The notes under the pieces: generated by a model
What the model saw: only the letters and a program-made list of their open reading frames with translations
What the model was told of the DNA's origin: nothing
The model's database searches: none
Made by a program: the position numbers and the translations under genes
Shown: positions 36,639 to 45,769 of the stretch, one piece after another
Position numbering within the stretch: position 1 is the first letter of the stretch
Layout of the letters: the number at the start of each line of letters is the position of its first letter
NCBI RefSeq assembly: GCF_000820845.2
Contig: NZ_CBXV010000005.1
Span: forward strand, 62,001 to 126,000
Source: Pyrinomonas methylaliphatogenes
Lineage (GTDB): Bacteria > Acidobacteriota > Blastocatellia > Pyrinomonadales > Pyrinomonadaceae
Direction: 5' to 3'
DNA length: 64,000 nucleotides

Positions 36639-37505
36639 ATGAGCAACGCGCCGTATCGAGATCTTGTTGTGCAAGCGTTGGCTATTGCCCCATCAGAAGC
36701 TAAGTTGTGTCGGGCGAGTGTGGCAGCGACTAAGATTGTTGCTTTCCAGAGCAACGACCTTACAACCCAGAGCATAACCGTCGCACGTTATGCACTCGAG
36801 TCGCGCGCTTTGCCCACAGTCCAGCAAGCGCTTCCTATCGCCGAACAGGTGCGACGGGCGCTGATTCGCAACCGCGTTGACACCTCTCATTCGGAAGCGA
36901 TCACGGGCAAGACCAAAGAGGGTGTGCCTCTACAAGGGCATCGTCACGCACATTACTTCGTCACCGACGAAGACGGCGATGGATACTTGGATCATCTTAC
37001 CATCTATGCTCCTTGCGGCTTTGATCGAGGTGACCTCGAAGCACTCACACGCACGCGCACGATCTTTCGTCGCGGTAGTCAACCTGACATCCGAATGATG
37101 CTCGTCGGATTGGGCGCGCCGGGAGATTTCTCGCAAAATGTCGGGCTTTTTGCGCGGGCGCGGAAGTGGCGTTCGGTGACGCCCTTTTCGCTCCCGCGCT
37201 TTGCAACCAGAGGCGCCGGAGGACGCCCGCGCCCGCGCGACCTGCCCGAAGCGCAACTTATGCGCGAACTGAGATTGCGAGGATTCTCGGAGCCAATTTC
37301 GATTCAACGCACCCTGGGATTCTGGACCAGAGACGGTCAGTTGATCTCATGGTCCCAGTTCGCGGCTGAGCGACTCAACGGCAAGAGGGGATACGGCATT
37401 TGTGGATTCACGATTGAGTTCGCAGAACCTGTCCAAGGCCCACTTGCTCTCGGTTTCGGGTGCCACTTCAGTTTTGGATTATTTCTCCCGTTTGAGCAAG
37501 AGTGA
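36639..37505 (+). CDS. Stand-alone Cas6-like RAMP related to the Csb2 C-terminal half
   Basis: 288 aa. Aligns by eye to the Csb2 C-terminal half: LQGHRHAHYFVTDEDGDGYL, a WRSVTPFSLPRF segment matching ITPVILPGF, and the end PLALGFGCHFSFGLFLP. The His in GHRHAH is a plausible catalytic residue for repeat cleavage. It is 53 bp after csb2 but its stop overlaps the cas10 start, coupling it to the type III genes, which have no other Cas6. I infer it is the pre-crRNA processing enzyme of the III-A set, derived from a Csb2. It is not Csm5, whose N-terminal motif is absent. Confidence 0.75.
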   Translation: MSNAPYRDLVVQALAIAPSEAKLCRASVAATKIVAFQSNDLTTQSITVARYALESRALPTVQQALPIAEQVRRALIRNRVDTSHSEAITGKTKEGVPLQGHRHAHYFVTDEDGDGYLDHLTIYAPCGFDRGDLEALTRTRTIFRRGSQPDIRMMLVGLGAPGDFSQNVGLFARARKWRSVTPFSLPRFATRGAGGRPRPRDLPEAQLMRELRLRGFSEPISIQRTLGFWTRDGQLISWSQFAAERLNGKRGYGICGFTIEFAEPVQGPLALGFGCHFSFGLFLPFEQE

Positions 37506-37507
37506 AT

Positions 37508-39091
37508 ATGTTGATCGCAGGCAAACTCTCAGGAATCCAAGATTTTCTGTTCGATGTGGCGGCAGAGGGAGGGGCGCAGGCGAAGCGTTTGCGCGCGCGC
37601 TCATTCTTCATACAGCTTTTGACCGAAACGCTTTGCTTGCGGGTTGCTGATGCTCTCCAACTCGATCTCCAAGAATCGCTTGTTTTCTGTAATGCCGGAA
37701 AGTTTCTGCTTTGCGGCGAAGGGAGGCTGGAAGATCTCCGGAAAGTTGAGAGCGAAATAAACGAAGAGCTTTTGCGCATCGGAACAGGCAGACTTTCGTT
37801 TGCTCTAGCCGTGGCGGAGGAAGGGGCCGACTCAATTATAGACAGTTACCGCACGGTCATGCAAAGATTGGGCTTCGCTAAAAAGCGTGCATGGGCGAGC
37901 GCTTGCGCTCCTGAAGGAAAATGGAAGACGGAGAAGTTAAAGTTACAGCCTATCAATCCACCGTGCGAGCTCTGCCGCCAAGAAAGGGCAGAAAAGGAGG
38001 ATCGAGATGAAGAGATCCTCTACCGCGTCTGTAAAACCTGCCACGACATGCGCCGAATTGGAGAGCAATTAACGCGCGAACAGAATAAGTGGATTATTCT
38101 GTTTCCTAGCCAGAATGGCGAATTCAGTATCGGCAGTTGGACATTCGATTTTAAAGATAAACCGACAATCAGTGATAACGAATATGCAATATCGCTTGCT
38201 GGATCTGTGGGCACGGCGTCTCAAAAAAGGATTTTGCAGCGACGCTTGGTGCGACATATTCCTCGAAAAGACCGTGGACCAGTTGAGTTCGTTGAATTAG
38301 CTGAAAGAGCGAAGGGGGATCGTTTGCTTGGCCTTCTCAAAATGGATGCAGATCACCTTGGACAACACATTCATAATCTACTCGCTAAGGCGCGTGATCT
38401 TTCACCACTCTCATCTTTCAGCCGAGAACTGGACGACTTTTTTGCCGAGACTTTGACAGCGAAGATGAAAGAAGAACCCTGGCGCAATCTCTACACCATT
38501 TTTGCAGGAGGTGATGACCTTATGATTGTCGGTGCATGGAACGAGGCTTTTGATTTCGCGGCAGAGATTCAGAAGATTTTTGCCGACCGGTTCAGCAGCC
38601 GAGGTCTGACACTTAGTGGTGGATTAGCGATCTTTAAACCGAAGTTGCCGATCAAAGCCGTAGCTGCAGAAGCTGACGAGTTGCTTTTCAAGGCGAAAGA
38701 GACTCTCCTTCCGGGCGAAGAGAAAAGTCGTGATCAATTTGCAGTCTTCGGCCAAGTTTGGAAATGGCGCGATCATAAGGAAATTACCAAAACAGCGAAA
38801 AGTCTAGTTCGCTGGATTGAGGAGAAGAGATTCAAACGGGGGTGGCTTCACACTTTGCTGTGCTTGGCATTGCAACGCCAGGCCGAACCGCAACGGTCCG
38901 AAAGCAGACTGGCAACGGCTCACCTTGCCTATTTTTGGACACGCAATTTTGATCCGAAAGATTGCGAAGTGTGGGAGTTCGGCAAGAAATTAGTTAACCA
39001 TTTCGATGCATTGGATACTGTTCAAGCCAAGTATCTTCCAGCAATAACAAGGTATGCGTTGGTTGCCACAAGAGGTAAGGAGGACAGATAA
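37508..39091 (+). CDS. cas10: Cas10/Csm1 without HD domain
   Basis: Signalling subunit of type III-A: makes cyclic oligoadenylates when target RNA binds. About 527 aa (GTG 37502 is the alternative start). It opens straight at the first palm, KLSGIQDFLFDVAAEGGAQA, so the usual N-terminal HD DNase is missing. A zinc ribbon (CELCRQ, CKTC) is in the middle. The second palm has LLKMDADHLGQHI and an intact cyclase motif, FAGGDDLMIVG, with GGDD at residues 334-337. Signalling is therefore expected and single-strand DNA cutting is not. Confidence 0.93.
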   Translation: MLIAGKLSGIQDFLFDVAAEGGAQAKRLRARSFFIQLLTETLCLRVADALQLDLQESLVFCNAGKFLLCGEGRLEDLRKVESEINEELLRIGTGRLSFALAVAEEGADSIIDSYRTVMQRLGFAKKRAWASACAPEGKWKTEKLKLQPINPPCELCRQERAEKEDRDEEILYRVCKTCHDMRRIGEQLTREQNKWIILFPSQNGEFSIGSWTFDFKDKPTISDNEYAISLAGSVGTASQKRILQRRLVRHIPRKDRGPVEFVELAERAKGDRLLGLLKMDADHLGQHIHNLLAKARDLSPLSSFSRELDDFFAETLTAKMKEEPWRNLYTIFAGGDDLMIVGAWNEAFDFAAEIQKIFADRFSSRGLTLSGGLAIFKPKLPIKAVAAEADELLFKAKETLLPGEEKSRDQFAVFGQVWKWRDHKEITKTAKSLVRWIEEKRFKRGWLHTLLCLALQRQAEPQRSESRLATAHLAYFWTRNFDPKDCEVWEFGKKLVNHFDALDTVQAKYLPAITRYALVATRGKEDR

Positions 39092-39094
39092 GCT

Positions 39095-39634
39095 ATGAAC
39101 AAGCAAAAACATCAACACAGCAAGAGTGGGTTCAATAAACCCTTTGCACAGCATTTTCAGCAAATGCAAGCATCCGGCTCATCGCAAGGTCATTCAAGGG
39201 AGAGATCACTTGATGAAGTTTGGGGAGGAAGTTATCTGCAGAATGGCTATTTCGATGGGAACGGTAATCTCCTAGAAGAGCTAGTACGGCGGGATAAGCT
39301 TACACCCTTGATTGAGGCGATGATCAACTCGCAACCAAAGCTCACAAGTAGTCAGCTACGCCGGTTCTTCCAGCACTGCCGTGCCATCGAAACTCGCATC
39401 CTTTCCCAGACATCAGGTTGGGAGAAACAAAAAGCAGAATTTCTCAAACTCGACGCCGCGGCAGCCGATGCTTATGGCAAGCAGGAGAAGAAAATCCCGA
39501 AGATCTTCCATGATTTCATACAGCGAAATGTCGCTGCTGTTAAAACGGAGAAGGACTTTATGGAGGGTTTCTTAAAACACTTTGAAGCTTTAGTAGGCTT
39601 TGCAACCCAGCATTTGGAAAAGGAAAGGAGATAA
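39095..39634 (+). CDS. csm2: Csm2 small subunit
   Basis: 179 aa, helical; small subunit of the III-A complex. A long polar N-terminus rich in Gln/His/Ser is followed by the Csm2 core with LTSSQLRRFFQHCRAIE and NVAAVKTEKDFMEGFLKHFE. Start follows AGGAGG. Three bases separate it from both neighbours' frames. Confidence 0.88.
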   Translation: MNKQKHQHSKSGFNKPFAQHFQQMQASGSSQGHSRERSLDEVWGGSYLQNGYFDGNGNLLEELVRRDKLTPLIEAMINSQPKLTSSQLRRFFQHCRAIETRILSQTSGWEKQKAEFLKLDAAAADAYGKQEKKIPKIFHDFIQRNVAAVKTEKDFMEGFLKHFEALVGFATQHLEKERR

Positions 39635-39637
39635 CCT

Positions 39638-40279
39638 ATGAAAAAGCTAGGACAAAAGCAAATCACCGGTACAATTTTTCTGGTCAGTGGCACGCGTATC
39701 GGCGGGAGTGACGATCTTCTGCAAATCGGTGCTGTTGACTTGACCGTAATCAAACATCCTACGACGCGCAAACCCTATTTGCCAGGCTCTTCGATCAAGG
39801 GCAAGATGCGCTCGGAATTTGAGAAGCGGCTAGGAAAATTCAGCGGACGAGATCAGAACGAGCCGTGTGGATGCGCGGATTGTTTGATCTGTCGCGTCTT
39901 CGGTCCTCACAAGAGACCGAATCACAATCTGGGACCATCCCGCATCATCGTTCGCGACGCACAACTCATCGAGGGTGGTGACCTTGAGATCAAGGCGGAA
40001 AATATCATTGACCGTAAAACGGGTACCGCACAGCATCCACGCAAAGTAGAGCGCGTTGCCGCAGGTGCGAAATTCAAATTCAGCATTGCCGTCCAGTACT
40101 GGGATTTAGATAACGATGTCCGCTATAAGAGCGAAGCAGGCGCTGATGCGCTGGTTGAGTTCGTTAAGGATGGACTTCGGTATCTCGAAGAAACGGGCAT
40201 CGGTTCAGGGACGAGCAAGGGCTATGGCCAGATAGAGTTTCAGGACCTACGCCTCGATGGCACTCCGTTCACACTTTAA
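39638..40279 (+). CDS. csm3: Csm3 (Cas7-like) target-RNA-cutting subunit
   Basis: 213 aa backbone subunit of III-A that slices target RNA every six bases. TRIGGSDDLLQIGAVD ends with Asp34, the catalytic residue of this family; LPGSSIKGKMRSEFE, CADCLICRVFG and GSGTSKGYGQIEF follow as in Csm3. Catalytic residue intact, so RNA cleavage is expected. Confidence 0.95.
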   Translation: MKKLGQKQITGTIFLVSGTRIGGSDDLLQIGAVDLTVIKHPTTRKPYLPGSSIKGKMRSEFEKRLGKFSGRDQNEPCGCADCLICRVFGPHKRPNHNLGPSRIIVRDAQLIEGGDLEIKAENIIDRKTGTAQHPRKVERVAAGAKFKFSIAVQYWDLDNDVRYKSEAGADALVEFVKDGLRYLEETGIGSGTSKGYGQIEFQDLRLDGTPFTL

Positions 40280-40294
40280 GCGGGGAGGCAGGCA

Positions 40295-41221
40295 ATGAAG
40301 CTTTATCGAATTAGAATGCGTCCCCTGTCTGCGTGGCGCACTGAATGGCAATCGGATACAGTCGCTGGGCTCCTGTGTTTGATGGTCTCTCGCTTCGATG
40401 GTGCCGATACGCTGCGAGAAGAGATCCTGCGAGAATGTGAAGCTGGGCGCCCGCCGTTTGTGTTGTCGGACGCATTTCCTTTGGATTATTTGCCCGTGCC
40501 GGAGATCGCTCGATTCTCGCTCAAAGGAGAATCTAAAAAACTAAAAAGAGCCTCTCTGCTCACGCGAGAAAGTTTTCTGCGCTCGCAACGAGGCGAAGCT
40601 CTAACCGGAGAAGATCTCTTAAGCGATGAGATCGTTTGCCGGACTCCCCACCTTCACAATACGCTCGACCGTCGAAGCGATACGACCGGTGCTGCAGGCA
40701 GCTTGTTTTCCGTTACGGATTACTTTGGCACTTTGCCTGAAGAAGAGTTCTTTCTGAGTATCTACGCGCGCGTTCGCGATGATTACTTGGAAAGATTGCG
40801 CGGACTATTTGGCCGCCTCGCTCAAAATGGGTTTGGAGCGGACATCTCCACGGGCAAGGGGCAATTCGAGATCATTTCAGATTTAGAAGATGCGAGCTGG
40901 CTCGACGAACTGTGTAACAGTGATCCGGTGGAAGAGCGAAAAGGCGTTGTTGTGTTGTCAACCTTTCAACCGGCTGAAAGTGATCCGGTGGACGGCGTTT
41001 GGGAAAGCTTCGTCAAGTTCGGCAAGATTGCTCCGGATTTCGGCACGGATCAAGTTTTCAAGCCGCCCATGCTGATGTTTCGTCCGGGCGCTTGTTTCAA
41101 AACGAACAGTACTAAAGGGTTTTTGGGTGGAATGGTAACAGTATCCAGAGTTAGAACAACCGAGATAAAACAACTTTGCTATGGTTTGGCTGTTCCGCAT
41201 GTTTGGAGGGAGGTTGTATGA
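40295..41221 (+). CDS. csm4: Csm4 (Cas5-like)
   Basis: 308 aa RAMP that caps the 5' handle of crRNA and contacts Cas10. LYRIRMRPLSAWRTEWQSDT at the N-terminus, HNTLDRRSDTTGAAGSLFSV, and the glycine-rich GFGADISTGKGQFEI are typical. Start has GGGGAGG upstream; the stop overlaps the next start (ATGA). The usual next gene, csm5, is absent. Confidence 0.92.
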   Translation: MKLYRIRMRPLSAWRTEWQSDTVAGLLCLMVSRFDGADTLREEILRECEAGRPPFVLSDAFPLDYLPVPEIARFSLKGESKKLKRASLLTRESFLRSQRGEALTGEDLLSDEIVCRTPHLHNTLDRRSDTTGAAGSLFSVTDYFGTLPEEEFFLSIYARVRDDYLERLRGLFGRLAQNGFGADISTGKGQFEIISDLEDASWLDELCNSDPVEERKGVVVLSTFQPAESDPVDGVWESFVKFGKIAPDFGTDQVFKPPMLMFRPGACFKTNSTKGFLGGMVTVSRVRTTEIKQLCYGLAVPHVWREVV

Positions 41222-42324
41222 CAAGGAAATTCGTTTTGTCACCTGTTGGCACGAGCATTTTAGCCAATACTGCACGCCTGATAAAGGCTGATGTGCAGAA
41301 GATAATTCACAACTCCAACGTGAAGAGTGAATCCGACATCTCTGCAGACGATCTTTCTGTTTTGCGAAGGGTTATCGAGGAAGCAGAAAACAAGCTTAAA
41401 GACGCTGATTCAGCAACAGCGGCGAAGATGTCGGCTGAATTGAACGGCATCATCAAAATCTATAGTGGAGCCTTCAATCATCAGGGCGATTTTCACCTTC
41501 TGCTTTGCACTGATACATGGTTAGGGGAAGTCACAGCCAACATCGCAAAAGATTGGCTGACAGGCAAAGGGGTAATCGCCGAAGTGCGTCGCCAGAAAGA
41601 TTTGCGAACTGACGACCTTTCGTCTTTTCAGGTCGCTCTAGCTGATATCGTGCGTTTTTGCGAAGAGACAGCTGAAGGTTACAGAAGGAATGGCTACAGA
41701 GTCATCTTTAACCTGACAGGCGGCTTCAAAAGCGTGCAAGGATTTTTGCAGACGCTGGCTTTGTTCTACGCAGACGAGACTTTTTATGTTTTCGAGTCAA
41801 GTGAGGAGTTGCTGCGTATTCCACGACTGCCGGTCAAAATGGATGCTGAAAACACTGTTCGCGATCATCTCCAAGTGTTTCGTCGCCTCTCCCTGGGTCT
41901 GCAAGTTGATCAAGAAGAAATAAAGAAGCTACCCGAAACCTTTCTGCTTCAGGTTGGGAACGAAAGTGCACTTTCTGAATGGGGCGAGCTTGTTTGGCAA
42001 AGGTCGCGCGATTCGATTTACAGAGAGTGCGTTTTCCAATCGCCTTCGGATCGAATCGTTTATTCCCAGAGCTTTATCAAAAGCATTGAAGGACTTTCTC
42101 CTGATCGTCTCATTCAGATCAATAAAAAGGTTGATGACTTAACCCGCTACCTTGAAACTGGTCAACATGTTCAATCGCTGGATTTCAAAAAGTTGAAAGG
42201 AGACGAACTCCTTCCCTCAACTCATGAGATAGATGCTTGGCACGATCAAGACGCCAAGCGTATCTACGGGCATTTTGAAGAGGACAAATTTGTTTTGGAC
42301 AAACTTGACAAAAAATTGGGATGA
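41218..42324 (+). CDS. CARF-RelE fusion, Cami1-like cA4-activated effector
   Basis: 368 aa from ATG 41218 (overlaps csm4 stop). Residues 1-205 are an APE2256-family CARF domain: FVLSPVGTS at 5-13 and NLTGGFKSVQGFLQTLALFY from 165, the two nucleotide-binding motifs. A ~70-residue linker follows. Residues about 278-368 have RelE-toxin order: YSQSFIKSIEGL, KKVDDLTRYLETG, DFKKLKG, a strand with KRIYGHF and VLDKLDKKL. CARF-RelE proteins of the Cami1 type cut mRNA in the ribosome when cA4 binds. The RelE assignment is by eye; without it this would be an APE2256-family CARF protein of unknown output. Confidence 0.75.
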   Translation: MTRKFVLSPVGTSILANTARLIKADVQKIIHNSNVKSESDISADDLSVLRRVIEEAENKLKDADSATAAKMSAELNGIIKIYSGAFNHQGDFHLLLCTDTWLGEVTANIAKDWLTGKGVIAEVRRQKDLRTDDLSSFQVALADIVRFCEETAEGYRRNGYRVIFNLTGGFKSVQGFLQTLALFYADETFYVFESSEELLRIPRLPVKMDAENTVRDHLQVFRRLSLGLQVDQEEIKKLPETFLLQVGNESALSEWGELVWQRSRDSIYRECVFQSPSDRIVYSQSFIKSIEGLSPDRLIQINKKVDDLTRYLETGQHVQSLDFKKLKGDELLPSTHEIDAWHDQDAKRIYGHFEEDKFVLDKLDKKLG

Positions 42325-42677
42325 GCGAACACAGAAGATTGCTTTTGCTTAACGCCGCTATCCTGACGAGCTACGGCAAGTTCAGGTTTGAGCGAATCAA
42401 GCCAGACGAAGCACGTCAGCTAATTAGAGATTTTGTTGTAGAGGGGAAAGAGATTGTCTCAGCCATAGGACACGCTTCTACGGCTGAGATTCTGTCTGAG
42501 TTGTTCGAGTACTCGGTCCAAGTGCAGAGAGTAAAAATTGAGCAGACGCCGACTGATGTTGCGTTAGTTTTTCGCTTAAAAGGGCGACTGTCCGAAGGGC
42601 AAATCTTAACACGCAGCGAAATCGAGCAGATCGGCTATGAGTTTGGAAGACTTGAAAGGTTAGATACCGAGTCTTGA
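42321..42677 (+). CDS. crn2: Crn2 ring nuclease (AcrIII-1/DUF1874 family)
   Basis: 118 aa. LLNAAILTSYGKFRFERI, then VSAIGHASTAEILSELFEY with His51 at the catalytic position of the viral AcrIII-1 enzymes, and VALVFRLKGRL. This family breaks cyclic tetra-adenylate quickly. Encoded within a host III-A operon and overlapping the CARF-RelE gene (ATGA), it should act as the off switch, and it implies that Cas10 here makes cA4. Its 3' end is part of a repeat pair. Confidence 0.9.
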   Translation: MSEHRRLLLLNAAILTSYGKFRFERIKPDEARQLIRDFVVEGKEIVSAIGHASTAEILSELFEYSVQVQRVKIEQTPTDVALVFRLKGRLSEGQILTRSEIEQIGYEFGRLERLDTES

Positions 42678-42758
42678 AAGACGCTGTAAGGCCGTTCTAT
42701 CAAAGGGAAATTGCTCGTCCCGGACAAAGCGAAACTTGAAAGATGCTGGAAGGCTGTC
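42673..42758. repeat. Direct-repeat pair joining crn2 end and next gene start
   Basis: 24-bp copies at 42673-42696 and 42735-42758 (core CTTGAAAGA, GCTG, AAGGC) with about four mismatches, 62 bp apart with a 38-bp unrelated insert. Copy 1 covers the crn2 stop; copy 2 covers the start codon of the following gene. Confidence 0.65.
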
Positions 42759-45700
42759 GAGAAATTCGCGAAATCGAGATAAAGCTGGTAGAAGTATTGA
42801 CTGAGCAAAAACCTAGCCTCATCAGTGAGCTCACCTTGACCGAAGAAGATATGTGCCTTTTGAAGCAAGTTGTCTCAAATCATGCTCTGGCCGCGGTTGG
42901 AAGCTCCACCTCATCTGTGAAAATAGAAGATATCGCTCCGCTAGTATTTTCTTGTTACTTGGTGGTGATGGGTGTGGAAAACTATGACGAAGGTACTTTC
43001 TGGAAAGCAATTGAAAAAGCTTTGGGACGAAGCGGCCCACAATGGCAGAAGCGTTGGGGTGAGGTCTTTCTCGAAACGCTGAAAAAGAATCATTTGAGCA
43101 TTTTCTACTTCCAAGGAGCGCATAAGTACGTCTCTCAAATCCTCGCGCATGGCGGCATACCGGATTCTTGCCTGCAGGACTTCTTTGAAAAACTTCTCTG
43201 GCCGACAGTTAATGGAACATTCGATGCCGATCCAGGACGAGCTGAAGAAATCATTGCCGAGTGGCGCTTGAAGCCAAGTTTATATCAATCCACTGATCGG
43301 CCAGTTCGGCGATTTATCGAATCGGGCGGGAAAACCGCTGCAGATTTCCTCGCCCGCTGCATTGAGATGGCTCGCATCGCTTATGATGAGGAGATGGTTC
43401 CACAAGCATCGGAGTTAGGTCTTCCAATTAGGGTCGTCGAGAGGTTCAAAGAATGGCTCAGCGAGAGGAGCGATCTCAAACACTCTAAACGAAATATGAT
43501 CTTTCGCCGTCCGGTCATCTGCCTTGATGATTACGGCGAAGTGCAATGCATTTTGCCGGAACAAATTCTGAATGAGAATAGCGAAACGAAAGAACTACGT
43601 TGTCGAATTGTCGCCGATGAGCATGAATTGTTTTCTGAGCAGATACCATCCTACAAAAGGCAGAAATGTGTACACACAGAAGAGAGGGAATTCTATTTGC
43701 CTCCTGCGAAGAAATATGAAGTCATCTTGCAAGGCGAGGCAAAGCGTTTGCGCGAGTGGAGCTTCGAAGGGATGCATTCTGACAAGTGGATGGCGTTTGA
43801 TGAAGGCAGGCGACTGATCACAGCCCAAGAATTGCCAAGAGATAAATTGTGGGTAGTTGTTCCGGATGGGATGGTTTTCAATCCGGAGGTTCCGGTTTTA
43901 GGAAGGATAAAGGGGACTGGTCAGTGGGATGACTATGTATTTTGGTGCGTAGATACTTCCAAAGCCGAAAACCTTTATTTGTGCGACAGGTTAAGCCACA
44001 AGAAAAAGCTACCATTGCGATCTGAAAGAGAGCCATACCTAGATGGCACGCCGCTACCTTCTGTTCAATCACGAGGACTGACGGTTTATGCAGGAAGGTT
44101 GCCCGAGATAGTCATACCACTTGCTTCATCTGATGAGATATCACGATGGGATTTGTTTGTTGAGCATCTGAGCGATTCGGCAGCGAAGCAGAAAAAATGT
44201 CTTCCCCTTCGCAAAGTAACCGGATCCGGGGACGATGGAAACTCGGCAATAGTTTCACTCAATGATGAGCAATTGATCAGAGAAGGCAAGTTAGGAATTT
44301 ATCGCGTCAAAGCGCGCGGTCCACTCGGTCGAGATAAACAATTCGATTTCGCCTTCGTTCAGCAGTTGGAATACGAGTTCGACAGGCAGATTTACTTGGA
44401 AGGCGATGAAGTTAATCTGACGCTGCTCATCGATCCGCTTTGTGAGCTCGAATCGAGTAAGGATGAAACAAAAGTCAGCGGAAATAACGGTGTGTTTGAA
44501 GTGGTCTCTTCCAACTGCTTACAAGCGTTAGAATTGAATTTGAAACTTGGTGAGATTGAGCTACCGCTTACGTTCGACATTCCTTGCCTGCGCTGGGCTT
44601 TACGTAATGAAAGCAGATCTTTCAGTTGGAGGTCGGATTCCATTGAGATCCAAATCGACGAGTTAGAGGCTAATGAAATAAGTTTGCGCGTGTGGGCTCC
44701 TCTCCCGAGTGGCTCACTAGCTGAATTATGTCTTGATGGAACGAGTCATGCGATAAAAGAAGAAATTCGCAATGGCAGGGTCCAATTTCATTTGAGGCAG
44801 TTTCTAGATTCATTAAGAGGCTTAGGCAAGCCTTTAGCCTGTTTTTCTCTGCGTTTTCCAGGGACACCTTTGGGAAATTATTCATTATACCCGCTTCAAG
44901 TCAGAACTTGTTGGACAGTCGAATCCTTTGATTATGAACATGAGCGAATAGGAGAAGTGCGCACTTTGATTCTAGGCTGGCGGGACAAGGGGTGCGTTCG
45001 GAATCGGCGCCTGCGCCTGTGGGATTTGTGGCGGCCTTGGAGGGAGCCAACTACTTTCGATATCCCTGATGGCAAATCGGAGCTAGAAATAGAATCACAT
45101 GTCTATGATCTTCCTGCTGGAGTGTATCGCGCAGAGTTTTACGTTGAAGACGAGTATTGTACACGGCAACGCTCACTTTTCGTTCCGAGCGTGAATGCGA
45201 TGATCTTTGACATTCAGATAGAACCAGCCGGGGATATCGCAACAGAAGGAAGTCTATTTCAGTCTTGGCTCACGCACAGACTTGCCGGGAGAGATTGGGC
45301 TTTTGATTCGGCTTATATGCAAATTGGGCTAGAAGATGCAGAGTGCCTAATTCATACGATGGTCGTAGACCGAGAAAAAGCAAAATCGCTCTGGCGTGCA
45401 ATGCCCGAGACCATAAGACAAACCCTGCAAGATTATCTTCGGGAAGTTATCAAGTGTTGCGCTGAAAAGTGCCGTGACGATGAAAAAGCGCTTTTGCTTG
45501 AAGTTTGCAAGCTTTGTCGAATTTGTGATCAATCTCTCATCCCTTTCAAGCCCGGGACCAAAGTAAGGGTCGAAGGAAAAACAGCGGAGTATAGAGGCAT
45601 TAGATGTCAAAACCAAGAAGACTTCATCTGGCTCAAGTACAGCGATAGTGAACGAGGGATCCCGCTTCGTCACTTAGATGAATTAAGTCCAGAAAACGAC

Positions 45701-45769
45701 GATGCTCCTCTTAGCAAGCTAGAACCAAAAGGAAAAACTAGAAAGGGGAGAGAAGAATGCAGCAATTGA
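42743..45769 (+). CDS. Large protein of unknown function, Druantia DruH-like position
   Basis: 1008 aa, not recognised by motif. Helical first 250 residues, then about 600 residues of mixed beta-rich sequence with immunoglobulin-like feel (YRVKARGPLGRDKQFDFAF, LPAGVYRAEFYVEDEY), and an SH3/KOW-like end with KFKPGTKVRVEG-type residues (PFKPGTKVRVEG, RGIRCQ). No nuclease, helicase or membrane motif. Its stop overlaps the start of the DUF1998 helicase gene by 13 bp. The pairing of a ~1000 aa unknown with a large DUF1998 helicase is that of Druantia type III (DruH-DruE); homology to DruH itself could not be shown. Confidence 0.6.
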   Translation: MLEGCREIREIEIKLVEVLTEQKPSLISELTLTEEDMCLLKQVVSNHALAAVGSSTSSVKIEDIAPLVFSCYLVVMGVENYDEGTFWKAIEKALGRSGPQWQKRWGEVFLETLKKNHLSIFYFQGAHKYVSQILAHGGIPDSCLQDFFEKLLWPTVNGTFDADPGRAEEIIAEWRLKPSLYQSTDRPVRRFIESGGKTAADFLARCIEMARIAYDEEMVPQASELGLPIRVVERFKEWLSERSDLKHSKRNMIFRRPVICLDDYGEVQCILPEQILNENSETKELRCRIVADEHELFSEQIPSYKRQKCVHTEEREFYLPPAKKYEVILQGEAKRLREWSFEGMHSDKWMAFDEGRRLITAQELPRDKLWVVVPDGMVFNPEVPVLGRIKGTGQWDDYVFWCVDTSKAENLYLCDRLSHKKKLPLRSEREPYLDGTPLPSVQSRGLTVYAGRLPEIVIPLASSDEISRWDLFVEHLSDSAAKQKKCLPLRKVTGSGDDGNSAIVSLNDEQLIREGKLGIYRVKARGPLGRDKQFDFAFVQQLEYEFDRQIYLEGDEVNLTLLIDPLCELESSKDETKVSGNNGVFEVVSSNCLQALELNLKLGEIELPLTFDIPCLRWALRNESRSFSWRSDSIEIQIDELEANEISLRVWAPLPSGSLAELCLDGTSHAIKEEIRNGRVQFHLRQFLDSLRGLGKPLACFSLRFPGTPLGNYSLYPLQVRTCWTVESFDYEHERIGEVRTLILGWRDKGCVRNRRLRLWDLWRPWREPTTFDIPDGKSELEIESHVYDLPAGVYRAEFYVEDEYCTRQRSLFVPSVNAMIFDIQIEPAGDIATEGSLFQSWLTHRLAGRDWAFDSAYMQIGLEDAECLIHTMVVDREKAKSLWRAMPETIRQTLQDYLREVIKCCAEKCRDDEKALLLEVCKLCRICDQSLIPFKPGTKVRVEGKTAEYRGIRCQNQEDFIWLKYSDSERGIPLRHLDELSPENDDAPLSKLEPKGKTRKGREECSN

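Noticed and set aside
36639-37505. Csm5
   Set aside because: It lies beside the III-A genes but aligns with the Csb2 C-terminal half and lacks Csm5-type N-terminal motifs.
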